Origin: Mermis nigrescens
Lineage: Eukaryota > Nematoda > Enoplea > Mermithida > Mermithidae
Assembly (NCBI GenBank): GCA_036768485.1
Contig: JAVLUZ010000642.1
Span: 124,001 to 188,000 of the forward strand
DNA length: 64,000 nucleotides
Direction of reading: 5' to 3'
In this document: positions 12,901 through 22,230 of the stretch, piece by piece
Layout of the letters: each line of letters begins with the position of its first letter
How positions within the stretch are numbered: the first letter of the stretch is position 1
Notes under the pieces: generated by a model
Database searches by the model: none
Seen by the model: the letters and a program-made list of their open reading frames with translations, nothing else
Told to the model about the DNA's origin: nothing
Made by a program: the position numbers and the translations under genes

Positions 12901-15900
12901 CAACTTGCTGCAATGCTCCCTTCTGACTCTGCATTAAGTGTTTATCAACCAAAGCGGTTTTTCGATCGTGTAGCTTAAATGGAAAATATGTGTAAAAATT
13001 AGTACAAAAAGCGTTCTTATACCTACCACATGAAATGGACCTGAAAAGCGAAATAGGAATAACGCCCGCTAATTTACGAAACATCCGCTCTCTTGTTATA
13101 CTTGTCCTCAGACGCTTAACCGGTCTAGAGATGAAAGTTCTGAAAATATGTCAGAATTGAAAAAAGTAGCCAAATTTATGCCAATTTTTTAAAATTTGAC
13201 GATCCTGGGATATTAACATACCTGGGCGTGGAGGGTTTGGGGATATGCACTCCCCCCGAGAAACCAAAATACTCCCCACAGAAATGAAAAAACAACCCCC
13301 AGAATTCAATTTTTGAAAATTTTTTTCTCGCAATTTTTTAATGCCAATGGATAGTGCTAGATGAGAAACGTCGAAAACGGTGTTTTTTCGCCATACCATA
13401 ATTTTTAAGGCCATTTTTTGACCTTTGAAAAAATCTTGCACCTCCCCTAAGAACTTTGGTGCCGCCCACCTATGGATATGAATAGCTTTTACGGACCTTA
13501 AAAAATTGTTGTGAATGTAAAAACCGGACATACTCGTACATACGAGGAGTTTAGGGTTTAGAGACCCTTGAATGCAAAAATGTCTAAGAAAAACGAGCAA
13601 GATGAAGGATAAAATCGACGAAATGAAAATTTTTCCTCCAAAAGCGCTTGAAATTGACCAGAAACTGTAGATTAATGTAGCTGCCAGTTTGTAATGTCAT
13701 TGTGGCCCAAAAAGATCAATATTTGACCTCTCCCAGACCGGTTGACCCCCAGACCGATCATGCTGTGCATATATGATTAAATTTCCCCGAATTTCCCAGA
13801 TAACGTATGTATATTTGTCCTAAAACCGTGACACCAATTGACAATTTAACCCAGGCATGGTTGTTGGCAGCCTATGTGCCTTGACGGGTGTGCTGACCAT
13901 TGCGTTACCGGTGCCTGTAATTGTCAGTAATTTCACTATGTTCTACTCGCACACGCAAGCCCGTGCCAAATTGCCCAAAAAACGCCGCCGCGTCTTGCCC
14001 ATCGAACAAGTGCGCCTGCAAGCCAAGCGCATGGACGGCGTCGGTGCTGTCAATCTGCAGCACCGACGACGCGCGATTTTCGGACCCTCAACCGACAACA
14101 ATGCTAACGACAGTAACAGAAAGTCATCGGCGATAAAGTTATACGCTCCAGCGTCTCCAATAAACGTGCATAAGAAAAGCGGTGAGTCCTCCTCAGCACA
14201 CCTGGGCGTAGAGTTTTGGGAGTATGCATCCCCCCCCCCCCGAGAAACCAAAATATACCCCCAGAGTTCAATTTATGAATTTTTTGTTTTTTTCGCAATT
14301 TTTTGATGTCAAGGGTTAGTGTTCGATGAGAAACGTTGAAAAATTGTGTTTTTGCGCCATACCATCATTTTTAAGGCTATTTTTTACCGATAAAAAATAT
14401 TACACCCCCAGAATTTCGCTGCCGCCCACCTATGGTCCTCAGCCCTCAGCTAACATGTAGATCATGGAAATTCGGGGAAGAGGGGCGGGGGGCAGGCCCG
14501 AAAATATTTAAAAAGTGCCTTTTTAGCGCTGAAAACGATTGGTACAGTACACCAGAGCCCTGAGCGGGGCGGGTCGGCTCGCCCCGCCTCGCAGGCCCGC
14601 GCGGCCCGCGCGGGCTTTTTGCGGGGCGGGTCACGCATACGTGGGCAGCAAGAAAATTCTGGGGGGGGGTGCAAGATTTTTTTTGAAGGTCGAAAAATGA
14701 CCTTTAAAATGGTGGTATGGCGATAAAAACACCATTTTTCGACGTTTCTCATCAAGCACTATCCATTGGCATCAAAAAATTGCGAAAAAAACGAAAAAAA
14801 TTTTCAAAAATTGAATTCTGGGGGGGTATTTTGATTTCTGGAGGGGGGGTATTTTGGTTTCTGGGGGTGCATACCCCAGCCCCCCCCCCCCCACGCCCAG
14901 GTGTGGTCACACGGCTGGCGGGGCGGGGCGGGCTTTTATTTTTCTAAAAATTTTGGCAGGGCGGGGCGGGGCAGGCCTTTCTTTTTTTAAATTTTTGTTG
15001 TGCAAAAGGATACGTGCGCGAAACTGATTTCCATGCACAAGTTTTCGCGAAATAGACTATAGTTCTAAGTAATGCTCTGCTGCTCATGCTTTGAATAAAT
15101 ACTTAATGAAATAGAACACATGGGGGCTGTTAAAATAATACAAATTGAAATAATCCAGCTTTACCATGCATAAGCTTACATACTATACAGTGTTTCAAAA
15201 AAACGAAACCCATATTTGACCTTGTAACTTCCAACGGCACGCTCAATTTCAATGCAAATTGTTTTAAACGATAGACAAAAACCTTCGTAAGAAACTTGCT
15301 AAGTTTCGTATCCGTAGCTTGCTCTGTTCTTGTGCAACGTGCATTTGTGTAAAAGTCGTTTTTTTCATTTAATACAATGCGTGTTTAGAAATAAATCATG
15401 TGTTTGCAACGTTGTAGCTTTTAGTCGAGTAAACATTTTGGAATACGGTCTGCTTTATTCAAAAGCCTGTTTGTCTAGCTGTTTGCCTGTAAATTTTCGT
15501 ACTATTTCGCTACTTGGTTCGAGAGTTATTGAGCTTTCGCCAAATGTCATTCCTTAGGTCATTCACAAGCGCAAGCAACTCGCTGCTTATTTTGTCATTG
15601 CTGGCTCAATCGGCGAGGCAGTGACCTTAGGCAAAAGCTCAATAGCTCTTAAACCAAAAAACAAAATAAAACTAAAATTTAGAGGCAACTAGCTAGATAA
15701 ATGAGTTTTTGATTGAAGCAAACCGTATTCTTAAATGTTCACTCGATCTAAAGCTACAACGTCGCAAACACATATTCATTTCTTACGACACTGAAACAAA
15801 ACGACTTTTACCCATGCGCGTTGTACAAGAACAAATAAAGCTGCGAAAACGAAACTTTGCAAGATAATCATGAAGGTTTCTATCTATTGATGAAAGCAAG

Positions 15901-18644
15901 TTGCATTCGAATTGAACGATTCGTTTCGAAGTTACAAGGTCTGATATGGGTTTCGTTTTTTTGGAAACACCCTGTATATATAGGTAGGCAGGTACCTACA
16001 TACACACGTGGGCATTGGGGATGGTTAGGGGGCTTGCAACCCCCAGAAGTTGAAATACCCCCCCAGGAAATCAAAATAGCCCCCCCAGAAAATTTTTTTG
16101 CTTTTACAGCAATTTGTTGATGCCATTGGATAGTGCTTGATGAGAAACGTCGAAAAATGGTGTTTTTTTGCCATACGACCACTTTTAAGACCATTTTTGA
16201 CCTTTAAAAATTTTTTCACCCCCCCCCCCAGAATTTCGGTGCTGCCCACCTATGCCTACATATATGTAGGTACACACTACGTCCTTACATAAGGTAGACT
16301 ATCACCTATAGGATTTGATTAATGGCGAGCATTGGGATCTGGGTTGTCCCCTGGGATCCAGCAGACCCCCAAAATTGATTTTGTTGTGCTAGTTTTGGCG
16401 ATTTCGCCCCATCAGACCCCCTCAGAATTTGAGCAATCAGCAGTACAAGATTATGCCTTTTGCAACTTACCTACATACCTAACTACACCTATCACAGTAA
16501 CATCATTGTTGTTCCAATAAAGTTTATTGCTGTAAGACATTAGCTCTTATTCAATTTACAAAATTGCATTGCACTCATTTACATTGAAGATTTTGTATCA
16601 CTCATTGTCCGGTTCTTTATCTTCTTGCATTCTGGCTCCTTTTCGACCAGAAATGGATACATAGAGTACATGAAAAAATTTTGCGGGGCGGGGCGGGCCT
16701 AATTTTTGTAACATTACTGGCGGGGCGGGGCGGGTCTAAGGAGCTGCGGGGCGGTGCGGGGCGGGCTTTATTTCTTTCTTGGCGGGGCGGGGCGGGTCGA
16801 AAAATTTCGGCCCGCGCAGGGCTCTGCAGTACACGCCTACAAGTAATCGGGGATTCGGGGAGATCCTCACACCCAGAGTTGGACGTCCCCCAATCCTTCT
16901 CTCCTCAGTGTCAGGAAGTTTTTGCCCCCCCCTGATTTTCGAAAAAACTTGCGTTTTTTGGACGTTTTTGGCCAATACGCGTCAAAAACTGTTTTTATGT
17001 TTCGGACAGTGCTTGTTCTTTCTAGAACATGAAAACATTTCAAAATTGGAAATTTTTCCTAAAAAAATCGAGTACATTGAACAAAATACAGTCAAAAAAC
17101 GTGGATATGGCGCCAAGCGCCAAAAATTTGACACTTTGAGCCGAAAATGATGTAAAAGTGCCTAAAAGGCACACTTTTTACGATTTTTACGAAAAATCGA
17201 TAATTCTGGAGGGTTGCGGATATTATGCGGGGTCAGTAGCATACCATAAGCAGCAAGAAAATTCTAGGGGGTCTGGTTGATTGGAATCGCCAAAAATTCG
17301 CCGATATTGTTAAAACATAGAATTCTTGGGGTTAGAGTAATCTGAGGGGGTTTTTAAATGCTGGGAGTTGCAAACCTCCCCCAACCCCAAACGCCAACGT
17401 GTGATCAGTAGCCATTCTGGAGGTAAACCCCCACGCCCAAGAAAAACACGTGTGGCTCTGAGTGAAAACTGGCTTCAGAATTGAAATTTTCATTAGACGT
17501 TACGCTATGCGAAGATTTTCAAAAAACTTCGCAGCTGATAAATTAACGAGAAAAATAAAATAGCAAAACTGACGCTTCTAACAAGAAAATTAATGACTAG
17601 GATTACCTGGTATTAGTTAAAAGTGCGCATAGTACAAATGTAGGCATTTTTAGTGAACATATTCGAATGCTTCATCGACATCCAAAAATAACTGCAAGCT
17701 TTAAAGTTGCAGCGAAGATTGATTTATCGTAACGAACAAATGTCACGCTTTCTGAACTTCTTGGGGCTTAAAGCAAGGCAAATTCAATTGTCTTGCTTCT
17801 TGCGCCGGAATTTTCGTAAGAACTCACCTATATGACATGCAAAAATTCAGACGTATGCGATTCTAGCCAACAAAAATTGTGATTTTTCGATATATGCAAA
17901 CACGTAGGACATTTCTTTGTTCAAAGTACAAGTAGAATGCTTATTATTTGTTCCAAAAGCTTATACATGCGCAATTATGGTATATAGCTACATTGGTATG
18001 TAGGTACATACTTTAGGAAATTTCCTAGAATTCTTCCTGAAACAGTCTATATCATGCAACAATGAGTAAAGACCATACCTGGGCGTGGGGGGTTTGGGGC
18101 TATGCACCCCCAGAAACCAAAATACCCTTCCCCCAGAAACCAGAATACCCCCTAGAATTCCATTTTTAAAATTTTTTGTTTTCGCAATTTTTCGATGCCA
18201 ATAGATAGTGCTCGATGAGAAGCGTTGAAAAATGGTGTCTCTTCACCATACCACAATTTTTAAGGCCATTTTTTGACCTTTGAAAAAATCTTGCACCCTA
18301 CCCCCCAGAACTTTGATGGCGCCCACCATGTGGTAAAGACTGATTTATGTATTCAGATTATGTTCCATAATTTAGCCTTTGCGTTTTTATTTTATCCATT
18401 TACTCTTTTTAAATTTATTTTATTCAATTCAATATTAGAATAACTTGGAATTATGATTTTGATAAGATTTTCTGTCTGCGAATCGGGAGCATTTAGATGA
18501 TGATCAATTATGTTGACTGATTTGCTTTAACTTATTTTAAATTTAGGCTTGTCAAGTAAATTACTTGCGGCAACAGAGAATATATCCCTGTTTGATAAAA
18601 GTAACACTGGTAATGATAGCAACGAAGAAGACGCCGAACTTTGA
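1759..18644 (+). CDS. Shaw: Shaw-type (Kv3/KCNC) voltage-gated potassium channel, 9 exons
   Basis: Joining exons 1759-1951, 4606-4733, 6193-6372, 7302-7464, 8617-8887, 10668-10873, 12504-12572, 13855-14181 and 18547-18644 gives 1635 nt, 544 codons plus TGA, with every splice phase consistent and GT/AG at every junction. The subunit should tetramerise into a plasma-membrane K+ channel that sets excitability. Order of parts: T1 domain (about residues 4-104) with the zinc motif H68-x5-C74-x20-C95-C96, S1 (168-187), S2 (244-266), S3 (278-296), S4 ([16 protein letters not shown], 313-328), S5 (340-363), pore (TMATVGYGD, 388-396), S6 with PVP (422-424) and a basic cytoplasmic tail. Odd points: the filter has Ala390 where Shaw and Shaker have Thr, and Gln324 replaces the Arg I expect from insect Shaw. 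Several donors are weak (GTGCTT, GTGCCT, GTTTGT). The identification rests on remembered family sequences, but the match is strong along the whole length. Confidence 0.95.
3141..4478. mobile_element. Foldback-type element with long, internally repetitive arms
   Basis: The left arm (about 3145-3319) and right arm (about 4301-4470) are inverted copies of each other. Each arm is built from about eight direct repeats of the core GTGGGTCTAGCGGGACGG. The middle is AT-rich and mostly an ATT microsatellite. AATAATT occurs just outside both arms (3134-3140 and 4479-4485) and may be the target-site duplication. No transposase frame is present. The architecture resembles Foldback elements, but this is structural analogy, not a family match. 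Confidence 0.7.
3588..3972. repeat. (ATT)n microsatellite with interruptions
   Basis: Nearly 390 bp of ATT units, with a short inverted patch of ATA units near 3808-3840 and scattered TTG/TTC variants. Long poly-Asn and poly-Ile open frames here are only a property of the trinucleotide repeat. Confidence 0.95.
4606..4733 (+). CDS. Shaw: Shaw exon 2: end of the T1 domain with the zinc site
   Basis: Acceptor TTCAAAG|GT restores Gly65. It encodes residues 66-107, including [20 protein letters not shown] and [15 protein letters not shown]. His68, Cys74, Cys95 and Cys96 form the HX5CX20CC zinc site of non-Shaker Kv T1 domains. It ends in phase 0 at the weak donor CAG|GTGCTT. Confidence 0.95.
4929..5531 (+). 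mobile_element. Probable hAT-like non-autonomous element (family C-like right end)
   Basis: It is bracketed by ATGCTACT (4921-4928) and ATGCTGCT (5532-5539), 7 of 8 identical. The right end GTGGATCCACCACTG resembles family C, while the left end CACCACACTTGG is diverged. It carries two degenerate GGCGCTTCGTGCC hairpins near 5177 and 5312. It lies in Shaw intron 2. An internal 60-codon open frame has no family resemblance. Confidence 0.55.
6193..6372 (+). CDS. Shaw: Shaw exon 3: linker between T1 and S1
   Basis: Acceptor GGTTAG|GAA to donor AAA|GTAACG, exactly 60 codons (108-167) in phase 0. It encodes [14 protein letters not shown] and the acidic, tryptophan-containing segment leading to [14 protein letters not shown], which aligns with the Shaw T1-S1 linker. 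Confidence 0.93.
6507..7029 (+). mobile_element. Family C hAT-like MITE, intron 3 copy 1
   Basis: Ends are CAGTGGCGGATCCAGG on the left and TTAATCCGCCAGTG on the right. The flanks CTCCGTTG and CTCAGTTA match at 6 of 8 positions. A GGCGCGAAGCGC hairpin lies near 6882. It is 523 bp long with no transposase frame. Confidence 0.7.
7058..7251 (+). mobile_element. Family C hAT-like MITE, intron 3 copy 2
   Basis: Ends are CAGGGGCGGATTTAGG and GGATCCGCCACTG. The flanks TTTATTAT and TTGATTAT match at 7 of 8 positions. This short 194-bp copy stops only 50 bp before the acceptor of exon 4, so it forms part of the upstream intron context of that exon. Confidence 0.75.
7302..7464 (+). CDS. Shaw: Shaw exon 4: S1 helix and extracellular S1-S2 loop
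   Basis: Acceptor TTATCAG|GCT, donor ACAG|GTATTT, residues 168-221 plus one base. [20 protein letters not shown] is the S1 helix, followed by THPDFRVPI as in insect Shaw. Asn205-Leu-Ser207 is a possible N-glycosylation site in the outer loop. No start codon opens this exon, so it was found by homology and phase rather than as an open frame. Confidence 0.92.
7465..8616 (+). other. Shaw intron 4
   Basis: About 1.15 kb of AT-rich sequence. I recognise no repeat family, exon or RNA gene in it. Confidence 0.6.
8617..8887 (+). CDS. Shaw: Shaw exon 5: S2 and S3 helices
   Basis: Acceptor GTTTCAG|GT completes Gly222. It encodes [18 protein letters not shown], the S2 segment [12 protein letters not shown] and the S3 segment [17 protein letters not shown], ending VVEFI plus AG. 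The donor AG|GTGCCT is weak but the phase (2) fits exon 6 exactly. Glu249, Glu259 and Asp282 occupy the conserved acidic positions of S2 and S3. Confidence 0.94.
9209..9413 (+). mobile_element. Family A MITE, short copy in Shaw intron 5
   Basis: Left end CATGGGCGGCAC, right end CCATGCCCAGGTATG. At 205 bp it is shorter than most copies, because one arm of the GGGGTATTTTGATTTC segment is missing. I see no target-site duplication. Confidence 0.75.
9414..10667 (+). other. Shaw intron 5, 3' part
   Basis: AT-rich sequence with no recognisable exon or element. A 95-codon minus-strand frame over 10512-10799 is partly the shadow of exon 6. Confidence 0.6.
10668..10873 (+). CDS. Shaw: Shaw exon 6: S4 voltage sensor, S5 and turret
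   Basis: Acceptor TTTTTAG|C completes Ser312. It encodes the S4 [16 protein letters not shown], the S4-S5 linker, the S5 [19 protein letters not shown] and the turret up to FNSIPLG. S4 charges visible are Arg315, Arg318 and Lys321, and Gln324 stands where insect Shaw has Arg, as I recall it. Donor G|GTTTGT is used; the nearby GTAAGC would break the frame with exon 7. Confidence 0.95.
10917..11185 (+). mobile_element. Family A MITE, Shaw intron 6 copy 1
   Basis: Ends are CATAGGTGGGCAGCAC and CACGCCCATGTGTG. The flanks ATAGCAAT and ATAGCAAA match at 7 of 8 positions. It begins only 43 bp after the exon 6 donor. Confidence 0.9.
11544..11725 (-). mobile_element. Family A MITE, truncated copy in Shaw intron 6
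   Basis: Starts CACATGGGCGTGGGGG and follows the family up to GTGTTTTTTCGCCATTTTCGC, where similarity stops. The CCGCCCACCTATG end is lost. Confidence 0.75.
12504..12572 (+). CDS. Shaw: Shaw exon 7: pore helix and selectivity filter
   Basis: A 69-nt exon between AATTTAG|GT and CTCG|GTGAGA. It encodes [22 protein letters not shown] (residues 382-403, written here as the pore stretch ending YL). The GYG filter is intact. Ala390 replaces the Thr equivalent to Shaker Thr441, the residue next to the inner tetraethylammonium site. Confidence 0.95.
12573..13216 (+). other. Shaw intron 7, 5' part
   Basis: AT-rich, with several GATAAG-containing strings (for example near 12590, 12685 and 12780) but no defined repeat or gene. 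Confidence 0.5.
13217..13474 (-). mobile_element. Family A MITE, Shaw intron 7
   Basis: Ends are CATACCTGGGCGTGG and GCCGCCCACCTATG. The flanks GATATTAA and GATATGAA match at 7 of 8 positions. Confidence 0.9.
13855..14181 (+). CDS. Shaw: Shaw exon 8: S6 and cytoplasmic tail
   Basis: Acceptor AACCCAG|GC completes Gly404. S6 reads [20 protein letters not shown] with the PVP kink at 422-424, then [18 protein letters not shown] as in insect Shaw. The rest of the tail (about residues 455-512) is Asn-, Ser- and Arg-rich and not conserved. Donor CG|GTGAGT. Base composition is richer in GC than the introns, as expected for coding sequence. Confidence 0.96.
14197..14434 (-). mobile_element. Family A MITE, 15 bp after the Shaw exon 8 donor
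   Basis: Ends are CACACCTGGGCGTAG and GCCGCCCACCTATG. The flanks CTCCTCAG and GTCCTCAG match at 7 of 8 positions. The insertion lies almost against the donor of exon 8 without touching the GTGAGT signal. Confidence 0.9.
14530..14990. repeat. GC-rich repeat (GGGGCGGG units), split by a family A MITE
   Basis: Stretches of GGCGGGGCGGGGCGGGCTTT-like units on both sides of the MITE at 14636-14905, sharply GC-rich against an AT-rich background. A related tract is at 16681-16830. It contains the palindrome-like GCCCGCGCGGCCCGCGCGGG. The unit does not correspond to a gene I know. Confidence 0.7.
14636..14905 (+). mobile_element. Family A MITE nested in the GC-rich repeat
   Basis: Ends are CATACGTGGGCAGC and CACGCCCAGGTGTG. 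The flanks GGGTCACG and GTCACACG match at only 5 of 8 positions. Because it interrupts the GC-rich repeat, that repeat was there first. Confidence 0.85.
15186..15976. mobile_element. Fully palindromic foldback MITE with TACAGGGTGTTTC ends
   Basis: The outer ends TACAGTGTTTCAAAAAAACG and the complement of CGTTTTTTTGGAAACACC pair, and the pairing continues inward for nearly 390 bp per arm, for example through TTTGCAACGTTGTAGC / GCTACAACGTCGCAAA. The whole 791 bp can fold into one long hairpin with a small centre near 15580. TA flanks both ends. A related single end, TACAGGGTGGCTGAAAAACG, occurs at about 63139. It has no transposase frame. Confidence 0.85.
16003..16254 (-). mobile_element. Family A MITE with perfect TSD, Shaw intron 8
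   Basis: Ends are CACACGTGGGCATTGG and GCTGCCCACCTATG. CCTACATA is present on both sides, 8 of 8. It lies 26 bp from the foldback element at 15186-15976. Confidence 0.93.
16681..16830. repeat. GC-rich GGGGCGGG repeat, second tract
   Basis: Four or five irregular units of GGCGGGGCGGGGCGGG separated by short T-rich spacers, like the tract at 14530-14990. It lies in Shaw intron 8. Open frames crossing it on both strands are compositional. Confidence 0.75.
16831..17239 (+). other. Diverged repeat remnant in Shaw intron 8
   Basis: Contains GGCGCCAAGCGCC near 17107 and a segment with AAAAGGCACA and TCGATAATTCTGG also seen near 46130-46250 and, more loosely, at 29080-29210. It is probably part of a further old element family whose ends I could not fix. 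Confidence 0.4.
17240..17403 (+). mobile_element. Family A-like MITE, internally deleted
   Basis: Starts CATACCATAAGCAGCAAG and ends ACGCCAACGTGTG. The flanks GTCAGTAG (17232-17239) and ATCAGTAG (17404-17411) match at 7 of 8 positions. At 164 bp it lacks most of the interior. Confidence 0.65.
17404..18073 (+). other. Shaw intron 8, unassigned part
   Basis: No exon, RNA gene or named repeat recognised. Confidence 0.5.
18074..18332 (-). mobile_element. Family A MITE with perfect TSD, near the last Shaw exon
   Basis: Starts CATACCTGGGCGTGG and ends GGCGCCCACCATGTG. GTAAAGAC flanks both sides, 8 of 8. It ends about 215 bp before the final exon. Confidence 0.93.
18547..18644 (+). CDS. Shaw: Shaw exon 9: C-terminus and stop
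   Basis: Acceptor AATTTAG|GC completes Gly513 in the expected phase, then [15 protein letters not shown] and an acidic end SNEEDAEL before TGA. It is too short for simple open-frame detection. The assignment rests on the matching phase, the clean acceptor and the stop. The sequence itself is not conserved enough to confirm by recall. Confidence 0.8.
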
Positions 18645-18725
18645 CCGCGAATTCAATCTATACAGAATTGAATTGGCTTTGTTTGTTATGTTGTTCCCGG
18701 TGTTTTAAATAGCTGTTTTCGTAAA

Positions 18726-18731
18726 ATTAAA
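18726..18731 (+). promoter_or_regulatory. Candidate polyadenylation signal ATTAAA for Shaw
   Basis: The variant hexamer ATTAAA lies 82 bp after the Shaw stop codon. No AATAAA occurs closer, and a second ATTAAA follows at about 18743. Position only, not proven. Confidence 0.35.
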
Positions 18732-20373
18732 TCCTTTGTTGAATTAAATCAATCGCACTCAAAATGAGGATTTGGGCAATAAGCTGCGACAAGACTAATG
18801 CTCGATAACATCATAAAATATGGCACACACGAATTTTTGGGCATTTAATTAACCCAGAACAGTTGATACTTTACTTTTTTAAAATGTAGAAAAAAGCATA
18901 CGGGCAATTCTTGAAAAATAGTGATCTATTCTATCAGCCATAAAAAGTGCAGCAATTAAAATTTTCAGTATATGTACGTACATAGCCTGTTGAAGAGTGT
19001 TTTTGTTGGCGGCGTAAAGTAGTATAAAGTTCCTCGAAGATGTTAAATTGACCGATGTGTACTGTAAGTTAAGAGCACCGAACTCCGACGTAGCAACAGG
19101 AGACGATGATTAACCGTACCTACGGGGCTTACCTATGCAGACTACACTTAGCGCTGGTCAGGTTGCTCGAAACACAAGGTCAAGAATCAACCAAAATGAC
19201 CCTCAAGACCTACAGCTTCGATCTCATCGGTCCTAAATAGCTGACCGCTTCTGGTCGGAGATCTCAGCAGCTACACCCTAGGTTCCTACCTCTTAATTAC
19301 TTACGTAACCCCGGATATTGTTCGCAAGGTCAGTTGACCTTCTCAACAAAACCCCGGAAAATTCTCAAGTTGATAACTTAGCTTATTTTCGATATACGTA
19401 TCTAGATGGTTTCGAAATGTTTTGATTCCTAATTGCACTCTTGAACTATCCTCCAACAACAGCGAGCTCTAGGCTGGACAGTCATCTTAACATAAAGATT
19501 AAGTAATAATTTTAATAATTTTAGGTACAAAGATGAGATTTTTTGACGAAAGGAAATACGAAAAAGATTAACCTTTCTATTTAAACTCTCAATGTGAGGA
19601 GTCACTCCGCGGCGCTGAACTACTCGCGGTATAAGTTACCTCTGAGTAACGTTGACGACAATTTATTAAAACAATAAAAGCTCTAGCGCAAGTAAAATCC
19701 AATACTCTCGAATGGCGCGAGTGAGACAAAGACTCGAGTTTTATACAAGAGCCCCAAATAACACGAGTTAATTAAATCAATAGGATAAAAGCATTTATAT
19801 AGATTTAAGATATGATAAACGATTTAGACAAAGAGTTTACAAGATGCAGGCGCTAATGCGACTGCTCTATAAGATACACGCTAATTACATGATAAAGAGA
19901 ATTATTGATTTTCCGATCTCAACACAGACTTGACAAACTGCCGGTGGCTGGTGGATTCTGATATGGTTGCAATGTAAGTTAGGGTTTGCTGACTTCAAAT
20001 GGGACACGTATCCTATGTTTTTAATGTGAAAGTGTAGGGGGATTGTACATAGGTATCGAATCTGCAGGCATAGCTCACGCTGCGCTCCTGAAAGGTGCGT
20101 TCGTGACTCGCTATGAGGACCAATGGTAACGAGGAGGCCGGCTCTCGGCTTCTTATATCAGAATCGAATTGAGGATTTCCGGTCCGGAAGGGAATGTTCG
20201 TAACACGAGTATTGGACCGTTTTCGATGCGGTCAAAACTAATCTACTCGCTAACACAAGCTGCGTGTAGCGATACTCGCTACTGTATGTATGCATACGCT
20301 TCAAATGATTCTGTGTTATAGTATTGGATATGTTTTCTAAATAACAGATTCTGGGGGGAATGTACATAATATG
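18732..20373. other. Intergenic region downstream of Shaw, unassigned
   Basis: About 1.6 kb with more mixed base composition than its surroundings between 19000 and 20150, including ACAATAAAAGC near 19670. It could be a diverged retroelement or solo LTR, but I found no matching second copy, primer-binding site or coding frame. Confidence 0.35.
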
Positions 20374-20578
20374 TACAATAGTTCATTTTTTAACTTAGTG
20401 CATGAACTGCCCGGCAATCCATTATCCTCATTACTGTAACACCCGAATCCCTCATCGCTCGACACGCGATATCTGAAAAAATTTTCTACTGACTCCATCG
20501 AGCAAAGGGAAGAATCGAGCGCTACAATACGCATATAGTTTCCCGAGTGGATCTACGCACTAAGTTAAAAAACAGATG
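20374..20578. mobile_element. Family D MITE with decayed ends
   Basis: The inverted ends TTTTTTAACTTAGTGCATG and CGCACTAAGTTAAAAAACAG pair. The interior TACTGTAACACCCGAATCCC and TCGCTCGAC is shared with the copy at 55410-55624. The outermost TATAGTCTG of the family is partly lost. Confidence 0.7.
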
Positions 20579-20629
20579 CATTAGAAGGCAAAAGTGCAAA
20601 ACATGCCAAAATTCAATTATGGGGGTATG

Positions 20630-21231
20630 CAGGGCCGTATTCAGGGGGCCGCCCCCCGGAAATAAAAAATTATTTTTGAAACACACAAGGGTCCACCAAA
20701 GGAAAAAATGAAAAATTCTCAATGTAGGTCTAAAACACCACCAAAAGAGATTTTGAGCGTACATGCTTTTGAGCTAGTTAACTCATGTTTTCGGCGCTTC
20801 GCGCCGCATTTATCGTTTATGCATATTTTGTCTTCTAGCCAGCCCAAAACCGCCCAAATTTGAGTTAGACATGTATAACACGTCAAATTTTTTCGACGCT
20901 TCGCGCCGAATTATTCATTTTCTTTATGATTTTTCTTTGTAAATGACAAATATAAATTACAAAGACAGAAGTTCGGAACTTGCTCGTCGATTGATTGATG
21001 AGAAATCAGTTGTTTAGATTGCTTAAACGATAGATTTGTGTAATATGAGTATGGAATAGAGTGAAAAATTTTTAGAAAATTTTTCTTTTAATTTTTTTGA
21101 CCATTGCATAGAGCTCGTTGAAATATGCTCAAAAATGCCATTATTTTTGTCCATCTTCCAATGGTTCTCGAGATATCTGACCTCAAAATTTTCGGCCCCA
21201 TCCCCGAAATAAAATCCTGGATACGGGCCTG
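20630..21231. mobile_element. Family C hAT-like element (CAGGGCCGTATTCAGG type)
   Basis: Ends are CAGGGCCGTATTCAGG and ATCCTGGATACGGGCCTG. The flanks are GGGGTATG and GGGGTTAT, which is ambiguous because both sides are G-rich. Two hairpins, CGGCGCTTCGCGCCG near 20788 and a variant near 20896, lie inside. The same family recurs in opposite order at 27733-28278. Confidence 0.7.
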
Positions 21232-21966
21232 GGGGTTATGTATCGATTATGAGGGGTTTGTCGGATTCTCGGGTGAGCGTGATAGAGAGAGCAACAACTT
21301 GGGGGTCTCGGTCTGAAATGGGTAAGTCGAAAAAACTTGCCAGAAATTCAAGTCTGGGTTCTATCGATATGAAGGGTCGGCTGGTTTCTTGAGTAAGACG
21401 TACATTTGTTCCTTTCCGTCATACATACATAAGTAGAAATTCGGCCTGATGAATCTGTAATTTATTATGCTGTGACACTTGAGTAATTTATAATTGAGTA
21501 TGCGACCTGGCGAAAATTGGTCGTTTTCTTGACATAAATTTGCGAAATTCTTGTCAAATGCCTGTTATGTATACAAGAGAGATACAAATTTTTGCCCAAT
21601 TCTTGTAATACAAACCGCTTGTCTCTTGTGCACCGTTATTTGTGGACCGGACTGTACATGTAGGACAGCGTAAACAATCAAAATTTTTAGCAGACTGCGC
21701 TGTTAAAAAAGCAATAGTTATAGCAGACTGCGCTGTTCTCGTCATAAGCGCATGGAGGGTTGAAAGATTGGCGCGACATGTAGCGCATTGCACGCCTTGT
21801 TTATTTTGTACTATTTCATTTTTCAAGCTTTAAATTTTTGATGAATTAGCTGCTCTGTACTCGTCGTATAAAAGCGCATTGAGTCGGAAATTGACCAATT
21901 TTTATACAAAATCGAGATCTGTACACCTGTATGTACATACAATACAAGCAACACAGCAGTAGAAAC
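21232..21966. other. Intergenic, unassigned
   Basis: Contains a short direct duplication around GCAGACTGCGCTGTT (about 21690 and 21723). No gene is supported. Confidence 0.45.
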
Positions 21967-22230
21967 CAGGGCGCCACAAAAGTTCTGGGGAGGGGTGCGA
22001 GATTTTTCAAAGGTTGAAAAATGGCCTTAAAAATGGTGGTATGGCGAAAAAACACCATTTATCAACGTTTCTCATCGAGCACTATCCATTGGCATCGAAA
22101 AATTGCAGAAAAATAAAAAAATTCAAAAATTGAATTCTGGGGTATTTAATGTAGGTTTCGGGGAAGGGGTATTCTGGTATCTGGGGGAGCGCATACCCCC
22201 AAACCGCCCACGCCCAGGTATGTATGGTAT
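21967..22230 (+). mobile_element. Family A MITE with perfect TSD
   Basis: The left end CAGGGCGCCAC is mutated; the right end ACGCCCAGGTATG carries a few extra bases (TATGGTAT). GTAGAAAC occurs on both sides, 8 of 8. Confidence 0.85.

Noticed and set aside
18988..20180. Solo LTR
   Set aside because: There is a TG start, an internal AATAAA and mixed composition, but no clear CA end, 5-bp duplication or second copy could be established.
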